Assembly: GCA_003152075.1 (NCBI GenBank)
Contig: PLZG01000073.1
Coordinates: forward strand, 1 to 64,000
Length of the DNA: 64,000 nt
DNA from: a candidate division FCPU426 bacterium
Lineage (GTDB): Bacteria; Oederibacteriota; Muellerivitia; Muellerivitales; Muellerivitaceae
Direction: 5' to 3'
In this document: positions 1 through 10,647 of the stretch, piece by piece
Layout of the letters: each line of letters begins with the position of its first letter
Numbering within the stretch: position 1 is the first letter of the stretch
The notes under the pieces: generated by a model
Databases searched by the model: none
What the model saw: the letters and a program-made list of their open reading frames with translations, nothing else
What the model was told of the DNA's origin: nothing
Translations under genes and position numbers: made by a program

Positions 1-34
1 ATTAAAAATTCAAAACTAAAATTTTAAATTAGGA

Positions 35-1609
35 GTGGCCATGCTTAAAAAACTAGTCCTACTATTCGCTTTAACCAGCGTTGTTTCGGCGGCTGACGTG
101 AACTTCTTAATCATGCCCGGCGAGGTCATCGGACCCATCAGTCCCTATATCTACGGAATCAACGACAAGGGCCCGGTGGATACCCACACCACCGTGCGGC
201 GCCTAGGCGGTAACCGCATGACGGGCTACAACTGGGTGAACAACGCCTCAAACGCGGGCAGCGACTGGCACCAAACCAGCGACGATTGGATGTGCGCCCA
301 GAACCTCCATTACACCGACTGCGACAAACCCGGTTCGATGGTCAAGCAATTCGTGGAGCAAAGCCAAAAGTTCGGCCTGGATTCCCTCATCACCGTCCCC
401 ATGGCGGGCTACGTGGCCGCCGACAAACTGGGTGAGGTATCCGAGGCGGAAAAAGCCCCGAGCAAGCGGTGGAAACCCATTGCCTTCCACAAAAAAGGCA
501 AATTCACCCTCACTCCCAACCCTAACGATCCGGTGGTTTACGAGGACGAGTTCATCAACTATCTGGTGCGGAATTTCAAGACCGCCGCCGAGGGCGGCGT
601 GAAGTTTTATGACCTGGACAACGAAACCGCCATTTGGAAAGGGACCCATCCCCGCATCCATCCGAAAAAAACCGAGTATTGGGAGATGGTCAACAAAACG
701 GAGGGCCTAGCCACCAATATTCTTTTGGTGGACCCCACCGCCCTGATCTTCGGCCCTGTCTGTTATGGGTGGAGTGAATTCATGACTCTCCAAGACGCTC
801 CGGATTCCAAGGAATTGAACGGCACATTCGGCACCTATCTGGATTTTTACCTGGAACAAATGAAAGTCCTGGAACAACGCCATAAGAAACGCCTGCTCCA
901 CGTGTTGGACCTGCATTGGTATCCCGAAGCCCAAGGCGGCGGCAAGCGGATCACCGAGAACGACATCTCCCCCGAAAGCGTGGAAGCCCGCCTTCAGGCT
1001 CCCCGCAGTTTATGGGATCCGGGTTATGTGGAAAAAAGCTGGATCACCCAGGCTTCCACCGGCGGCAAGCCCATTCAACTCCTTCCCTGGATTAAGGAAA
1101 AAATTGAAAAACATTACCCTGGCACCAAGATGTCCTTTACCGAGTACGACTATGGGGCGGGCGACCATGTTTCCGGCGGTTTGGCCCAAGCGGATGTTTT
1201 AGGACTCTTCGGAAAATTTGGGGTCTTTCTGGCCACCTATTGGGGGGATTTAAAAACCTATAACAAGGCGGCCTTCAAGATTTACCGCAACTATGATGGA
1301 AAGAATTCTTCCTTTGGAGACACGTCTGTCTCTTCAGCTACCGAAGACGTGATCCAAACCTCGATTTACGCGGCCACGGACAGCAAGAACCCAGGAACCT
1401 TATGGATAGTGGTCTTGAACAAAAACCAAAAGGATTCGTTACACGGCAAGTTCAAGTTTAAGGCGAAGGAAGCTTACAAGACCTATGAGGCCTACGGGTT
1501 CGATTCCAAATCAGCTGACATCAAGCTGGTAAAAAACGGAAATGTGGACAAGGACCATTTCGATTATTCCCTGCCACCGCTCTCGGCCACGCTTTTCGTG
1601 TGCCATTAA
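35..1609 (+). CDS. Glycoside hydrolase family 44 (endoglucanase/xyloglucanase-like), secreted
   Basis: Signal peptide then ISPYIYGIND..RRLGGNRMTGYNWVNNASNAGSDW, LDNETAIW..THPRIHP (acid/base Glu) and FTEYDYGAGDHVSGGLAQADVLG (nucleophile Glu) GH44 motifs; ATG likely at 41. Confidence 0.9.
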   Translation: MAMLKKLVLLFALTSVVSAADVNFLIMPGEVIGPISPYIYGINDKGPVDTHTTVRRLGGNRMTGYNWVNNASNAGSDWHQTSDDWMCAQNLHYTDCDKPGSMVKQFVEQSQKFGLDSLITVPMAGYVAADKLGEVSEAEKAPSKRWKPIAFHKKGKFTLTPNPNDPVVYEDEFINYLVRNFKTAAEGGVKFYDLDNETAIWKGTHPRIHPKKTEYWEMVNKTEGLATNILLVDPTALIFGPVCYGWSEFMTLQDAPDSKELNGTFGTYLDFYLEQMKVLEQRHKKRLLHVLDLHWYPEAQGGGKRITENDISPESVEARLQAPRSLWDPGYVEKSWITQASTGGKPIQLLPWIKEKIEKHYPGTKMSFTEYDYGAGDHVSGGLAQADVLGLFGKFGVFLATYWGDLKTYNKAAFKIYRNYDGKNSSFGDTSVSSATEDVIQTSIYAATDSKNPGTLWIVVLNKNQKDSLHGKFKFKAKEAYKTYEAYGFDSKSADIKLVKNGNVDKDHFDYSLPPLSATLFVCH

Positions 1610-1612
1610 ACC

Positions 1613-2461
1613 TCAACGGGGAAAACGGCTCCAGGGAAACATAATACCCAAACCCCATTCCCATAGGGCGTCGGGCAAAAGCCAGCGTAGATAATAGGTA
1701 AAGTAATCATCCAATTTTACTAGGTAGCGCCTCTTCATGGGACGGTCTTCCAGGGCTTTCAAAACCACCCCGACTAATTTTTCGACAGGCGCGGCCTTTT
1801 CAAACCTCTCTTTCGAGAAATTCTCAAAGTACTTGGTGAAGGGAGTGTAGGGGGATTGGGGCGATTTCACCCTTTCCCCCAAGCGAGCGTTCTGAACCAC
1901 CGAGGTTTGTATTTCCCCAGGATTAATTTCTGTAACGTCGATACCCCAAGGCCGGGTTTCCATGCGGAGGGCCTCGGTAATGGAATTAACAGCGAACTTC
2001 GTGGCCGAGTAGGCCCCCAGGCCGGGCAAGGCCGCGAACCCCGCCACGCTCCCGATGTTGAGAATTTTTCCAGATCCCTGTTTACGCATAAAGGGCAATA
2101 CCGCCCGGCTGACCCTAAGTAACCCAAATACGTTGGTCTCGAACTGGTCCCGCACATCTTTGTCCGAAAGGTCTTCCCAAAAACCCGCCATGACAAACCC
2201 GGCATTATTAATCAGCGCATCCACCCTTTTCTCCTTTTTAAGGATTTGGGAAACAGCCTTTTGAACCGAAGGGGTCCGGTTCACATCCATAAGCAAAGGA
2301 AAAAGGGGAAGACTCCGGGAAAGCCTCCAAAGATGCCCCGCCTTCCGGGGATTACGATAGGTTGCGTAAACCCGGTATCCTTTCCGGGCTATGGCTTCGG
2401 CGCAAGCCAGGCCGATGCCCGAATTGGCGCCGGTGACCAGGACAACGGGGCGGGAATTCAT
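1613..2461 (-). CDS. SDR family oxidoreductase
   Basis: TGANSGIG, NNAG, YSATK motifs. Confidence 0.93.
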   Translation of the reverse strand: MNSRPVVLVTGANSGIGLACAEAIARKGYRVYATYRNPRKAGHLWRLSRSLPLFPLLMDVNRTPSVQKAVSQILKKEKRVDALINNAGFVMAGFWEDLSDKDVRDQFETNVFGLLRVSRAVLPFMRKQGSGKILNIGSVAGFAALPGLGAYSATKFAVNSITEALRMETRPWGIDVTEINPGEIQTSVVQNARLGERVKSPQSPYTPFTKYFENFSKERFEKAAPVEKLVGVVLKALEDRPMKRRYLVKLDDYFTYYLRWLLPDALWEWGLGIMFPWSRFPR

Positions 2462-3309
2462 GCCGGCTCCTTTAGAAACCGCCCGTACATCCTCCGCATG
2501 ACTAGTTCATAAACAAAGGAAGGCATAAACCACTTGGCGACGGGATACCAAACCGCGTCAAAACCCAATGCGTAGCGAAGTGCCATGCGACGGTCTCGCA
2601 GGGCCTTCAGAATGGTTCCCGCTACTTTTTCCGGGCCCGGTGCCCCCTTCGCCCTTTCATTGCTCCAAGCGAACACCTTTTCCATGACCGGTTGGTAGGC
2701 GGACTTCTCCTGAAAAAAGGTTTGTGCTTTGCGGCGGTTATCCTTGAACCGGGTCTCGATGACCCCGGGTTCCACTAGGCCGACTTGAATATTAAAAGGT
2801 CGAACTTCCAATCGAAGGCTTTCCGTGACCGCCTCCACGGCGTACTTGGTGGCGCAGTAAAGCCCGATTCCGGCGAAAGTCATTTTTCCAGCCAAGGACC
2901 CGACATTAATAATTCGGCCGGACTTTTGATCCCGCATGGCGGGCAAGACGGCCCTGGTCACCCTTAAAAGGCCAAAGAGATTGGTTTCGAATTGGGCGTG
3001 AATTTCCTTATCCGTAAATTCTTCCGTTGCCCCAAAGGCTCCCCATCCCGCGTTATTGATGAGGACGTCGATGGAACCCGCCTTTTTTAATACTGCGGAA
3101 ACGGCTTTCTTGACCGAGGCGGGCTTATCCACGTCCAGCTGAAGAATTTCTAGGGAGAGGCCGACGGCGGCTTGCCGCAAGGAGGAGGATTTCTTGAGGT
3201 CCCGCATGGTGGCGAAGACCCGATAGCCCTGGCGGGCCAATAATAAGGATGTTTCCAAACCGATGCCGGTGGAACAACCCGTGATGAGGGCGACAGGATA
3301 TTTGTCCAT
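2458..3309 (-). CDS. SDR family oxidoreductase (paralogue of neighbour)
   Basis: TGCSTGIG, NNAGWG, YCATK; overlaps previous SDR start; start set at MDKYPVALITG. Confidence 0.92.
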   Translation of the reverse strand: MDKYPVALITGCSTGIGLETSLLLARQGYRVFATMRDLKKSSSLRQAAVGLSLEILQLDVDKPASVKKAVSAVLKKAGSIDVLINNAGWGAFGATEEFTDKEIHAQFETNLFGLLRVTRAVLPAMRDQKSGRIINVGSLAGKMTFAGIGLYCATKYAVEAVTESLRLEVRPFNIQVGLVEPGVIETRFKDNRRKAQTFFQEKSAYQPVMEKVFAWSNERAKGAPGPEKVAGTILKALRDRRMALRYALGFDAVWYPVAKWFMPSFVYELVMRRMYGRFLKEPA

Positions 3310-3322
3310 GAACCCGATTCTA

Positions 3323-3432
3323 ACAGGCTGCTGACCCCCATTTCTTGGGAAATGGGGACTTCCCCATCCTCTTTGAAATATTCCCAAAAGAGAGATGGGG
3401 GAAAACTTAAATAGGGCTACAAAGCAGCCTGT
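3323..3432. repeat. Intergenic inverted-repeat element (ACAGGCTGCT...AGCAGCCTGT)
   Basis: 10-bp perfect terminal inverted repeats with further internal pairing (TTCCCCATCCTCTTT / AAAGAGAGATGGGGGAA). Confidence 0.6.
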
Positions 3433-3673
3433 CTACCCCTAAAATTCCCAGGCCTTGGTTTTGTGGGTACATAGGGGGGGTTCCCTATGAACGCAGTTGA
3501 ATTGGGGGTTACATCAAATGTTTTGAAAAAGTTCCGACGAAGGCGGACTTTTTCAGCATCCTACTAACAAATCCCCTGTTCAAAGGGGGAAAGGGGGGTT
3601 TTCCGGATTGCCGTAAAAATGAAAAAAAGATAGGATAAGCCCCTGTCCGTTCCTCATTCGTCAAGGAGAGCCC

Positions 3674-4357
3674 ATGCGCCTTCAATTGTTAAAAGCCGTG
3701 ACGATCTTGTGTTTTTTGGTGTCCCCTTCCCTGTGGGCCACTACCAAAACCTTCAACGACTGCACCGTGGACAAGTTGGAGGGAACCATTATGGTCCAGC
3801 GTAATGACGGCACCAAACCTTTCCCTCTCGAGACAGGAAGCACCGTTCAAAAGGGGGATACCTTGACTGTTTATGACAAAAGCTGGGTGATTTTGAGGAC
3901 CCACAAGGGAGACCAAATCGGTGTCGATGGCGGCACCATTGTCACGCTCGATGAATATTACATCGAGGGGCCCGACCGTCAAATCCGTCTCATTTTGCAA
4001 AAAGGGTTTCTTCTATTGAGAACTAATGGCTGCGGCTCCCGCCAAAGCTTTTTCGAGATCAACGCTGGCTCCGTGGTTACTTCCATTAACGACACCCATT
4101 CCACCCTGAGTTATGAGCCTGCCAAGGAACACCTTAATGTTCAATACTTCGAAGGCAAGCTGACGGTGATTGACAAGGATAATGAGCTAAAATTCCAGGA
4201 CATGCATACGGAACACAACTGGGAAAACGGGAAAAAGTTTGAGGAAGTCGCGATTCCCGTGGATGAGGTCGACGTGGTGAATTTCAACCGTTTCTTTAAC
4301 GCCGAACCCCGTCTCGCCCCCACGGACAACAATATGCTCCTGCGGGGCAATTACTAA
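3674..4357 (+). CDS. FecR-domain-like secreted protein
   Basis: Signal peptide, VQRNDGTKPFPLETGSTVQKGDTLTVYDKSWVILRTHKGDQIGVDGGT typical FecR-domain beta-rich fold. Confidence 0.65.
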   Translation: MRLQLLKAVTILCFLVSPSLWATTKTFNDCTVDKLEGTIMVQRNDGTKPFPLETGSTVQKGDTLTVYDKSWVILRTHKGDQIGVDGGTIVTLDEYYIEGPDRQIRLILQKGFLLLRTNGCGSRQSFFEINAGSVVTSINDTHSTLSYEPAKEHLNVQYFEGKLTVIDKDNELKFQDMHTEHNWENGKKFEEVAIPVDEVDVVNFNRFFNAEPRLAPTDNNMLLRGNY

Positions 4358-4381
4358 AAGTCGAAATCGTTTTTCCACAAG

Positions 4382-4488
4382 ACCCTTCGGGGCCACAAAG
4401 TACACGAAGTAAGGCTTAAATCCCCGTGAAAGTCAAAAATCTTTTTTTCCGCTTTGTTTTCTTTGTGAACTTTGTGGTCCCGAAGGGG
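4382..4488. repeat. Intergenic hairpin repeat, CACAAAG/CTTTGTG type
   Basis: CCCTTCGGGGCCACAAAGTACACGAAGTAAGG ... CTTTGTGAACTTTGTGGTCCCGAAGGGG. Confidence 0.7.
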
Positions 4489-4520
4489 CTTGTGGTGAAA
4501 AAATTATTGGTTTTCCCTTC

Positions 4521-4709
4521 ATGAGTGAATCCAACATCGAGTTTGATTGTCCCTACTGTGGTTACCCTAACTTTTCCCCTTTAGACCCCCTTTCAGGCAC
4601 CCAACAATGGACCACCGATTGCGAGAATTGCTGCCACCCAATCGCCTTAAGGGTCAAAGTGCGGGGCGGGGAACTTGAGGAATTGGATGTGGAGAGGGAG
4701 CAAGATTAA
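4521..4709 (+). CDS. CPXCG motif-containing small cysteine-rich protein
   Basis: FDCPYCGYPN...CENCCHPI. Confidence 0.8.
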   Translation: MSESNIEFDCPYCGYPNFSPLDPLSGTQQWTTDCENCCHPIALRVKVRGGELEELDVEREQD

Positions 4710-4830
4710 TTCCGGAAGTTATGAGTTTTGAGTCCTTAGTTATTAGTTTCGGAAGGTTTCTCAATTAAAGATTGAAAAACCAACCATCACTCAACACTTA
4801 AAACTCAAAACTAAGAACTCGCAATGAATT

Positions 4831-5520
4831 TTATTGCGTAATGAACGGCGCCCCGCCGGTGTGAACCAGGTTCATCGCGACTTTGCCAGCCATGAAAAGG
4901 TAATATCCCAGAAGAACCAAACCGCAAACCCAACTGATAATTCGGAGGGCCTTCCGGTCAAACAGGTTCCGGCTGTAATGCACGGCAATCCCTAGGCAGA
5001 TGTACCAGGCCATTTCACTGACCAAGACCGCCGAGAAAAAAGAGGTGGCGGCCCCACCGGTCAACTCTATTTTCCCCGCCAATTGCAGCGTTCCCACCAT
5101 TCCAATCCAATAAAGCAGGGTAAAGGGGTTAGTGGCGGCGATCAGGGCCCCCATGACGAAGGAATCATCGATGAACTGGACTTGCTTTCGAACCGCCCGG
5201 GTTGTTTCAGGGCTGTCCCTGATTTCAACCAGGGTGGAATAAGCGAGGTATAAGAGAAAAATGGCGCAAAGGCCCCAAAGGATAATTTTCCAAGACCCGG
5301 TGAATCCCACCTTCATGAGCCCGGCGAAGACCACGTAAGCGCAGAGGGCGTCGACCATGGCGCCGCCGGCCCCCACCCCGACGGTCTGCTGGATTCCTCC
5401 CATAATCCCCCGGCGAACGGCCAGGGCGTTGATGGGTCCCAGGAGGGGCGCGGTGCAAAAACCGAGGATGAGGCCTTGGGTGATGGCGACGTAGATGAGT
5501 TTGTAGGTTTCGGGCGTCAT
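4831..5520 (-). CDS. LysE family translocator
   Basis: Multi-TM, LGFCTAPLLGPINALAVRRGIMGG, NPFTLLYWIGM. Confidence 0.8.
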   Translation of the reverse strand: MTPETYKLIYVAITQGLILGFCTAPLLGPINALAVRRGIMGGIQQTVGVGAGGAMVDALCAYVVFAGLMKVGFTGSWKIILWGLCAIFLLYLAYSTLVEIRDSPETTRAVRKQVQFIDDSFVMGALIAATNPFTLLYWIGMVGTLQLAGKIELTGGAATSFFSAVLVSEMAWYICLGIAVHYSRNLFDRKALRIISWVCGLVLLGYYLFMAGKVAMNLVHTGGAPFITQ

Positions 5521-5739
5521 GGGGGCATTTTACATGAAGCCAAGGCTCAACGGAAATTTTTCACCACCCCTTCGAGCCGCCTTCCGCCCCTCAGGCCCCT
5601 GAGTTCATCGAGGGGGAAAACCTCCAAGAGGATCAAGGCGTTAAATTTTGGGGTTGATAAAAATAATTCGGTTTTCTTGGTGAACTTGGTGCCCTTGGTG
5701 GTTAAACTTTTGGTATCTTTTCTTCAAAAGGGGCGGGTC

Positions 5740-6231
5740 ATGGCTCAATCTTCTAAACCACTCGTGAACATCCTCATGGGCAGTAAGTCCGATTGGGAAG
5801 TGATGAAAAACACTTCCGACACCTTGAGCCAGTTCGGCGTGGCGCACGAGTCCCGGGTTCTTTCCGCCCACCGTACCCCCCGCCAGACCTCCGAGTACGT
5901 CTACGGGGCCGAAGGCCGGGGCGTGGAAGTCATCATCGCGGCGGCGGGCGGAGCGGCCCATTTGGCGGGTGTTTGCGCGGCCCATACACTTTTGCCCGTT
6001 TTGGGGGTTCCCATGGAAAGCAAATTAAACGGCCTGGATTCCCTTCTCTCCACCGCCCAAATGCCCGGCGGCATCCCGGTGGGCACCCTGGCCATCGGCA
6101 AGGCGGGCGCGGTGAACGCGGCCCTTCTGGCCATCGCCATCTTGGCTAATAAGGACCCCAAACTGAGGAAAAAGCTCAAGCAATTCCGCGACGACCAGGC
6201 GGACAAAATCCTCAAGGAAAAACTAACCTAA
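5740..6231 (+). CDS. purE: 5-(carboxyamino)imidazole ribonucleotide mutase PurE
   Basis: VNILMGSKSDWEVM, ESRVLSAHRTP, AAAGGAAHLAGVCAAHT; start trimmed to ATG 5740. Confidence 0.93.
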   Translation: MAQSSKPLVNILMGSKSDWEVMKNTSDTLSQFGVAHESRVLSAHRTPRQTSEYVYGAEGRGVEVIIAAAGGAAHLAGVCAAHTLLPVLGVPMESKLNGLDSLLSTAQMPGGIPVGTLAIGKAGAVNAALLAIAILANKDPKLRKKLKQFRDDQADKILKEKLT

Positions 6232-6242
6232 ACACCGGCTTT

Positions 6243-6345
6243 CACCACGAAGTACACGATGTTCACGAAGTAAAAAATAAAATCTTTTTGATTTAAGACT
6301 TAGGCCTCACTTTGTGAACTTCGTGTACTTCGTGGTAAAAATATT
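6243..6345. repeat. Intergenic hairpin repeat, CACGAAG/CTTCGTG type
   Basis: TTCACCACGAAGTACACGATGTTCACGAAGT ... CTTTGTGAACTTCGTGTACTTCGTGGT. Confidence 0.75.
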
Positions 6346-6359
6346 TTTGGACGTGACTC

Positions 6360-9149
6360 TTGCCGAACTCAACCGAACCCTATTCGCTCTCCTCCCTCGT
6401 CAATATCCTCGCGAGCACCCTAGGCCGTGTCATTTCATTCCAGGAAGGTGAGTCCGCCCTAGCCCTGGTGGAAAAGGTCCGACACTTGGCCAAGAACCTC
6501 CGCGTCACTTCCGATCCAAAGATCGGCGAGGAACTGGCCCAGGCCATCGCCAAACTTCCCACGGGAAAGTTGAACCTCCTCACCAAGGCCTTCACCCACT
6601 TTTTCGGTCTCATCAACCTGGCCGAGAAGGTGGACCTGGTTCGCTCCTTAAAACACCCCTACGCGGTGAACGGCGTTTCCCAACCTCGTCCCGGGTCAGT
6701 GTCCGAAGCCGTGGCGATCCTGGGGGACCAGGGCGTCCTGCCGAAAAAACTTCAGGCTCTGCTGGAACAGGCGCAGGTCTACATGGTTTTCACCGCCCAT
6801 CCCACCGAATCCAAGCGCCGTACCACCCTTACCAAACTTCACCGCATCTCCAAAGCCACCACCCGCCTCGTGGTGGAAGACTTGTCCCCGGACCAAAAGG
6901 ATGACATCCTTAAATTTATCCTGGAAGAAGTGGTATCCATCTGGCAGTCCGAGGAAATACGCCAGGTCAAGCTGACCGTTCCCGACGAGGTGAAGGGCAA
7001 TCTTTACTACTTCGAGGACACCCTGTCCGTGGTGATCCCCCAGATTTATCACGAGCTGGAAAGGTCGCTGAAAAAGGTTTTTCCGAAAACAGCCTGGAGC
7101 GTTCCAGCTCTGTTGAGATTTGGTTCTTGGATCGGCGGTGACCGTGACGGTAACCCCTTCGTAACGCCGGAAGTGACGGTGGAGGCGGTGCGGCTTTTGC
7201 GCGTGGCCGCCCTGAAAATGCACATCGCAGCCATCGAGGAATTAAGCCACCGTTTAAGTTCCTCCGAGAAGCAGACCCCCATCAGCCCCGAGCTGTTCCT
7301 GTCCCTTAAAAAAGACACTGAACTATTCCCTGAACTGGCCCAGTCACTTTCCCAGCATATCCCCTTCGAGCGCTACCGGGAAAAATGTAATTATATCCAC
7401 GAAAAGTTGCTGAAAACCCTGGAGCACACTCTTGCCTTCGGTGGCGGCTGGAAGGCCCCCCCGCCCACTCCAGTCCCAGGCACTTGGTACCCCTCTGCCC
7501 ACGAACTGGTGGTCGACCTCCATGTCATGGACGCCAGCCTTCGCGCGAACAAGGGCGCCATCCTGGCCGACGGTTACTTAAAGGATGTCACTCGCAACGC
7601 CCAGGTCTTCGGGTTTAAGCTTGCCACTTTGGATGTGCGCCAATATTCGGGGAGGCACACCGCGGCGCTGGCCGAACTACTGAAGCGAAGCGGCACCTGT
7701 GCCGACTACGCCTCCCTGCCGGAGGAAGATCGACTCAAGGTTTTGGAAAAAGAGCTTTCCCAGGACCGGCCCCTGGTGGCCGTGAAAGACGGCTATGGCC
7801 CCGAAACCGCCGAGATCCTTCGCACCTTCCAAGCCGTGGCGACCGTCCAGGAGCGTTTGAACCCCGGGGCGGTGGAAACCTACGTCATTTCCATGACCCA
7901 CGGGGTTTCGGACATTCTCACCGTACTTTTATTTTGTCGTTGGGCCGGCCTCTACCGGCAGGGTCAGTTCAGTCATTTAAATATTGTTCCCCTTTTCGAA
8001 ACCCGTGAGGACTTGAAAAGATCCAGCGCGATTTTTGAGCGCCTATTGAAGAACGAATCCTACCGGGCCCATTTGAAACTGCGGGGCGACCTGCAGGAAA
8101 TCATGCTGGGCTACAGCGACTCCAATAAGGAAAGCGGGTACCTGTCCGCCAACTGGGCCCTCTACCGGGCCCAAACCGACTTGACCCGGCTGGCCGAGGG
8201 ACACCAAATCGCGCTGCGCCTTTTTCACGGCCGTGGCGGAAGCATCGGCCGTGGTGGGGGTCCCACCGGGCAAGCCATCCTGGCCCAACCCCCTGGCACC
8301 CTTAAGGGCCGCCTGAAGATCACCGAACAGGGCGAAGTCATCAGTGACCACTACGGCGAGCCTCCCACGGCTCGTTGGCACCTGGAACAGATCCTCAACG
8401 CGGTCTTAAGGGGCTCCTTCCCTCCCCGGGAGGTCATCCCCAAGGCCGAATGGAAACAGATTATGGATAAACTGGCCAAGCGGTCGCTCTTAATCTACCG
8501 GGACCTGGTCTACAACCATCCCCGCTTTAAGGAATACTTCTACCAAGCCACGCCCATCCGTGAAATCAGCAACCACAGCCTGGGCAGCCGCCCAGCCCGG
8601 CGGGTGGTGGATGACTCGGTGGAAAATCTCCGGGCCATCCCCTGGGTCTTCGCTTGGATGCAGAGCCGCCACACCCTGCCGGGTTGGTACGGCTTCGGAG
8701 GGGCTGTCGAGGAATTCCTGGGAACCGATCCCAAGGGCCTGGACACCCTGCGGGAAATGTACGCCCAATGGCCCTTCTTCAAGACCGTCCTGGACAATGC
8801 CCAGATGATTTTGGCCAAGGCCGATATGGATATCGCGCGCCGTTACGCCCAGCTGGTGCTGGACAAGGCCCTTGGCAAGGAAATTTTCGACCGGATCAAA
8901 GCCGAGCACGACAAGACTTTCTCGGTGGTCTGCCAGATTGTTCAGGTGAAAGAGCTTTTGGAGAAGGACCCCGCCCTTTACGAATCCATCAAACGCCGCA
9001 ACCCCTATATCGACCCCTTGAGCTTTATCCAGATCGAGCTCATCAAGCGCTTGAGGAATAAACCCTCCGAAACCGAAAGCCGTGAGCTCGAGGACGCCAT
9101 CCTCCTGACCATCAACGGCATCGCCGCCGGATTAAAGAATACCGGCTGA
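6360..9149 (+). CDS. ppc: Phosphoenolpyruvate carboxylase
   Basis: FTAHPTESKRRTTL, GGDRDGNPFVT, LGYSDSNKESGYL, HGRGGSIGRGGGPT; 929 aa. Confidence 0.97.
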   Translation: MPNSTEPYSLSSLVNILASTLGRVISFQEGESALALVEKVRHLAKNLRVTSDPKIGEELAQAIAKLPTGKLNLLTKAFTHFFGLINLAEKVDLVRSLKHPYAVNGVSQPRPGSVSEAVAILGDQGVLPKKLQALLEQAQVYMVFTAHPTESKRRTTLTKLHRISKATTRLVVEDLSPDQKDDILKFILEEVVSIWQSEEIRQVKLTVPDEVKGNLYYFEDTLSVVIPQIYHELERSLKKVFPKTAWSVPALLRFGSWIGGDRDGNPFVTPEVTVEAVRLLRVAALKMHIAAIEELSHRLSSSEKQTPISPELFLSLKKDTELFPELAQSLSQHIPFERYREKCNYIHEKLLKTLEHTLAFGGGWKAPPPTPVPGTWYPSAHELVVDLHVMDASLRANKGAILADGYLKDVTRNAQVFGFKLATLDVRQYSGRHTAALAELLKRSGTCADYASLPEEDRLKVLEKELSQDRPLVAVKDGYGPETAEILRTFQAVATVQERLNPGAVETYVISMTHGVSDILTVLLFCRWAGLYRQGQFSHLNIVPLFETREDLKRSSAIFERLLKNESYRAHLKLRGDLQEIMLGYSDSNKESGYLSANWALYRAQTDLTRLAEGHQIALRLFHGRGGSIGRGGGPTGQAILAQPPGTLKGRLKITEQGEVISDHYGEPPTARWHLEQILNAVLRGSFPPREVIPKAEWKQIMDKLAKRSLLIYRDLVYNHPRFKEYFYQATPIREISNHSLGSRPARRVVDDSVENLRAIPWVFAWMQSRHTLPGWYGFGGAVEEFLGTDPKGLDTLREMYAQWPFFKTVLDNAQMILAKADMDIARRYAQLVLDKALGKEIFDRIKAEHDKTFSVVCQIVQVKELLEKDPALYESIKRRNPYIDPLSFIQIELIKRLRNKPSETESRELEDAILLTINGIAAGLKNTG

Positions 9150-9256
9150 TTGAACCACTAAGAACACCAAGTTCACCAAGAAAACCAAAATTTTAAGAAC
9201 CGTTTCTGAATCGTTTATATTCACGCTGTTCTTGGTGTACTTGGTGACCTTGGTGG
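9150..9256. repeat. Intergenic hairpin repeat, CACCAAG/CTTGGTG type
   Basis: AACCACTAAGAACACCAAGTTCACCAAG ... CTTGGTGTACTTGGTGACCTTGGTGG (9-bp periodic arms). Confidence 0.75.
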
Positions 9257-9265
9257 TGATAGCTT

Positions 9266-10213
9266 ATGGGTCTTATGTCCGAAATCCAAAAAGCGGCTGA
9301 AATTATCCAAGAAGGCGGGCTGGTGGCCTTCCCCACCGAGACTGTTTACGGTTTAGGGGCCGACGCCTTGAACCCCTATGCGGTGGCGCGGATATTCGAG
9401 GTGAAGAACCGCCCCCAGTTCGACCCCCTGATCGTGCATGTGGCGGATATGCGGCAAGCGGAAATCCTGGCCTTGAAGTTTCCCGAAAAAGCCTTGAGAC
9501 TCATTGAAAAATTCTGGCCTGGTCCCCTGACGGTGGTCTTGCAAAAAGCCGCCATCGTGCCCGACATCGTGACGTCTTCCCTACCCACGGTTGCTATCCG
9601 CGTTCCCAACCACCCAATGGCATTGGAACTCATCCGTGAAAGTGGCCGCCCTATCGCGGCCCCCAGCGCCAACCCCTTTGGCGGGGTTAGCCCGACCACC
9701 GCCGAGCATGTGCGCCAATCCTTAGGAGGCAAAATTGACATGATCTTGGACGGCGGGCCCTGCTTAGTCGGTGTGGAATCCACGGTTATTTCTTTCGTCG
9801 GCAAAGAACCGGTGCTCTTGCGCCCCGGAGGGGTGTCGTTGGAGGAAATCCAAGCCATCATCGGTAAAGTTGAAATCCACACCAGCGCCGTTGATAAGCC
9901 CCTGGCGCCAGGCCAATTGGACCACCATTACGCGCCCCGAACTCCTCTGATTTTGGATGACTCCCTGGAATCCCTGCCCGAGGGCAAAAAAATAGGCCTC
10001 CTGGCCTTTCAAAAGCCGAAGACCTCTTACACCTTCGCCGCGATTGAAATCCTCTCGGAAAAAGGGGATTTAAAGGAAGCGGCGGCGAATCTCTTCGCCG
10101 CCCTTAGACGCCTGGATGAGAAGAACTTGGACTTGATCGTGGCTCACCCCGTGCCACACGCGGGCCTGGGCCGCGCCATCAACGACCGCCTTTACAAGGC
10201 AAGCCGGAAATAA
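9266..10213 (+). CDS. L-threonylcarbamoyladenylate synthase (Sua5/YrdC)
   Basis: VAFPTETVYGLGADA, FWPGPLTVVL, AAPSANPFGGVSPTTAEHV, C-terminal Sua5 domain. Confidence 0.93.
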   Translation: MGLMSEIQKAAEIIQEGGLVAFPTETVYGLGADALNPYAVARIFEVKNRPQFDPLIVHVADMRQAEILALKFPEKALRLIEKFWPGPLTVVLQKAAIVPDIVTSSLPTVAIRVPNHPMALELIRESGRPIAAPSANPFGGVSPTTAEHVRQSLGGKIDMILDGGPCLVGVESTVISFVGKEPVLLRPGGVSLEEIQAIIGKVEIHTSAVDKPLAPGQLDHHYAPRTPLILDDSLESLPEGKKIGLLAFQKPKTSYTFAAIEILSEKGDLKEAAANLFAALRRLDEKNLDLIVAHPVPHAGLGRAINDRLYKASRK

Positions 10214-10221
10214 TGCCCCTT

Positions 10222-10647
10222 TTAAAATTGGAACAGTGACTTTCCTTTGCTCTTATTCGGCGCATCCTCGATTCCAAGGATCGTGCGGACGGTCTTTTTG
10301 AGGACCTCCAGGCTTAAAGGTTTATTGAAGAAATAATCCACGGTAAAGCCTTTTTGATGGAAATCCTCGGCCATATTCGTGTAATGCCCCGAGACCACTA
10401 CGATGGGCAGTTTGGGATGATTCTTGCGAACGTCCGGAAGAACTTCCAGCGCGCTCATTGAATCCAATTGCATATCTGTGATCAATAGATCGAATCCGCT
10501 TTCCGCCAGCTCCGCCAGCATCTGCTCACCGCTGCTGGCCATAACCACTTCGTAGCCTTCGGCTTGGAAGACCTTCTCATACAGCTTGCGGATATCCGGC
10601 TCGTCTTCCGCGATCAAAATCTTGAAATCGTTGCGTTTCATAATCAT
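10222..10647 (-). CDS. Response regulator receiver domain protein
   Basis: ILIAEDEPDIRKL, LLITDMQL, VVVSGHY, FNKPL; no output domain. Confidence 0.92.
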   Translation of the reverse strand: MIMKRNDFKILIAEDEPDIRKLYEKVFQAEGYEVVMASSGEQMLAELAESGFDLLITDMQLDSMSALEVLPDVRKNHPKLPIVVVSGHYTNMAEDFHQKGFTVDYFFNKPLSLEVLKKTVRTILGIEDAPNKSKGKSLFQF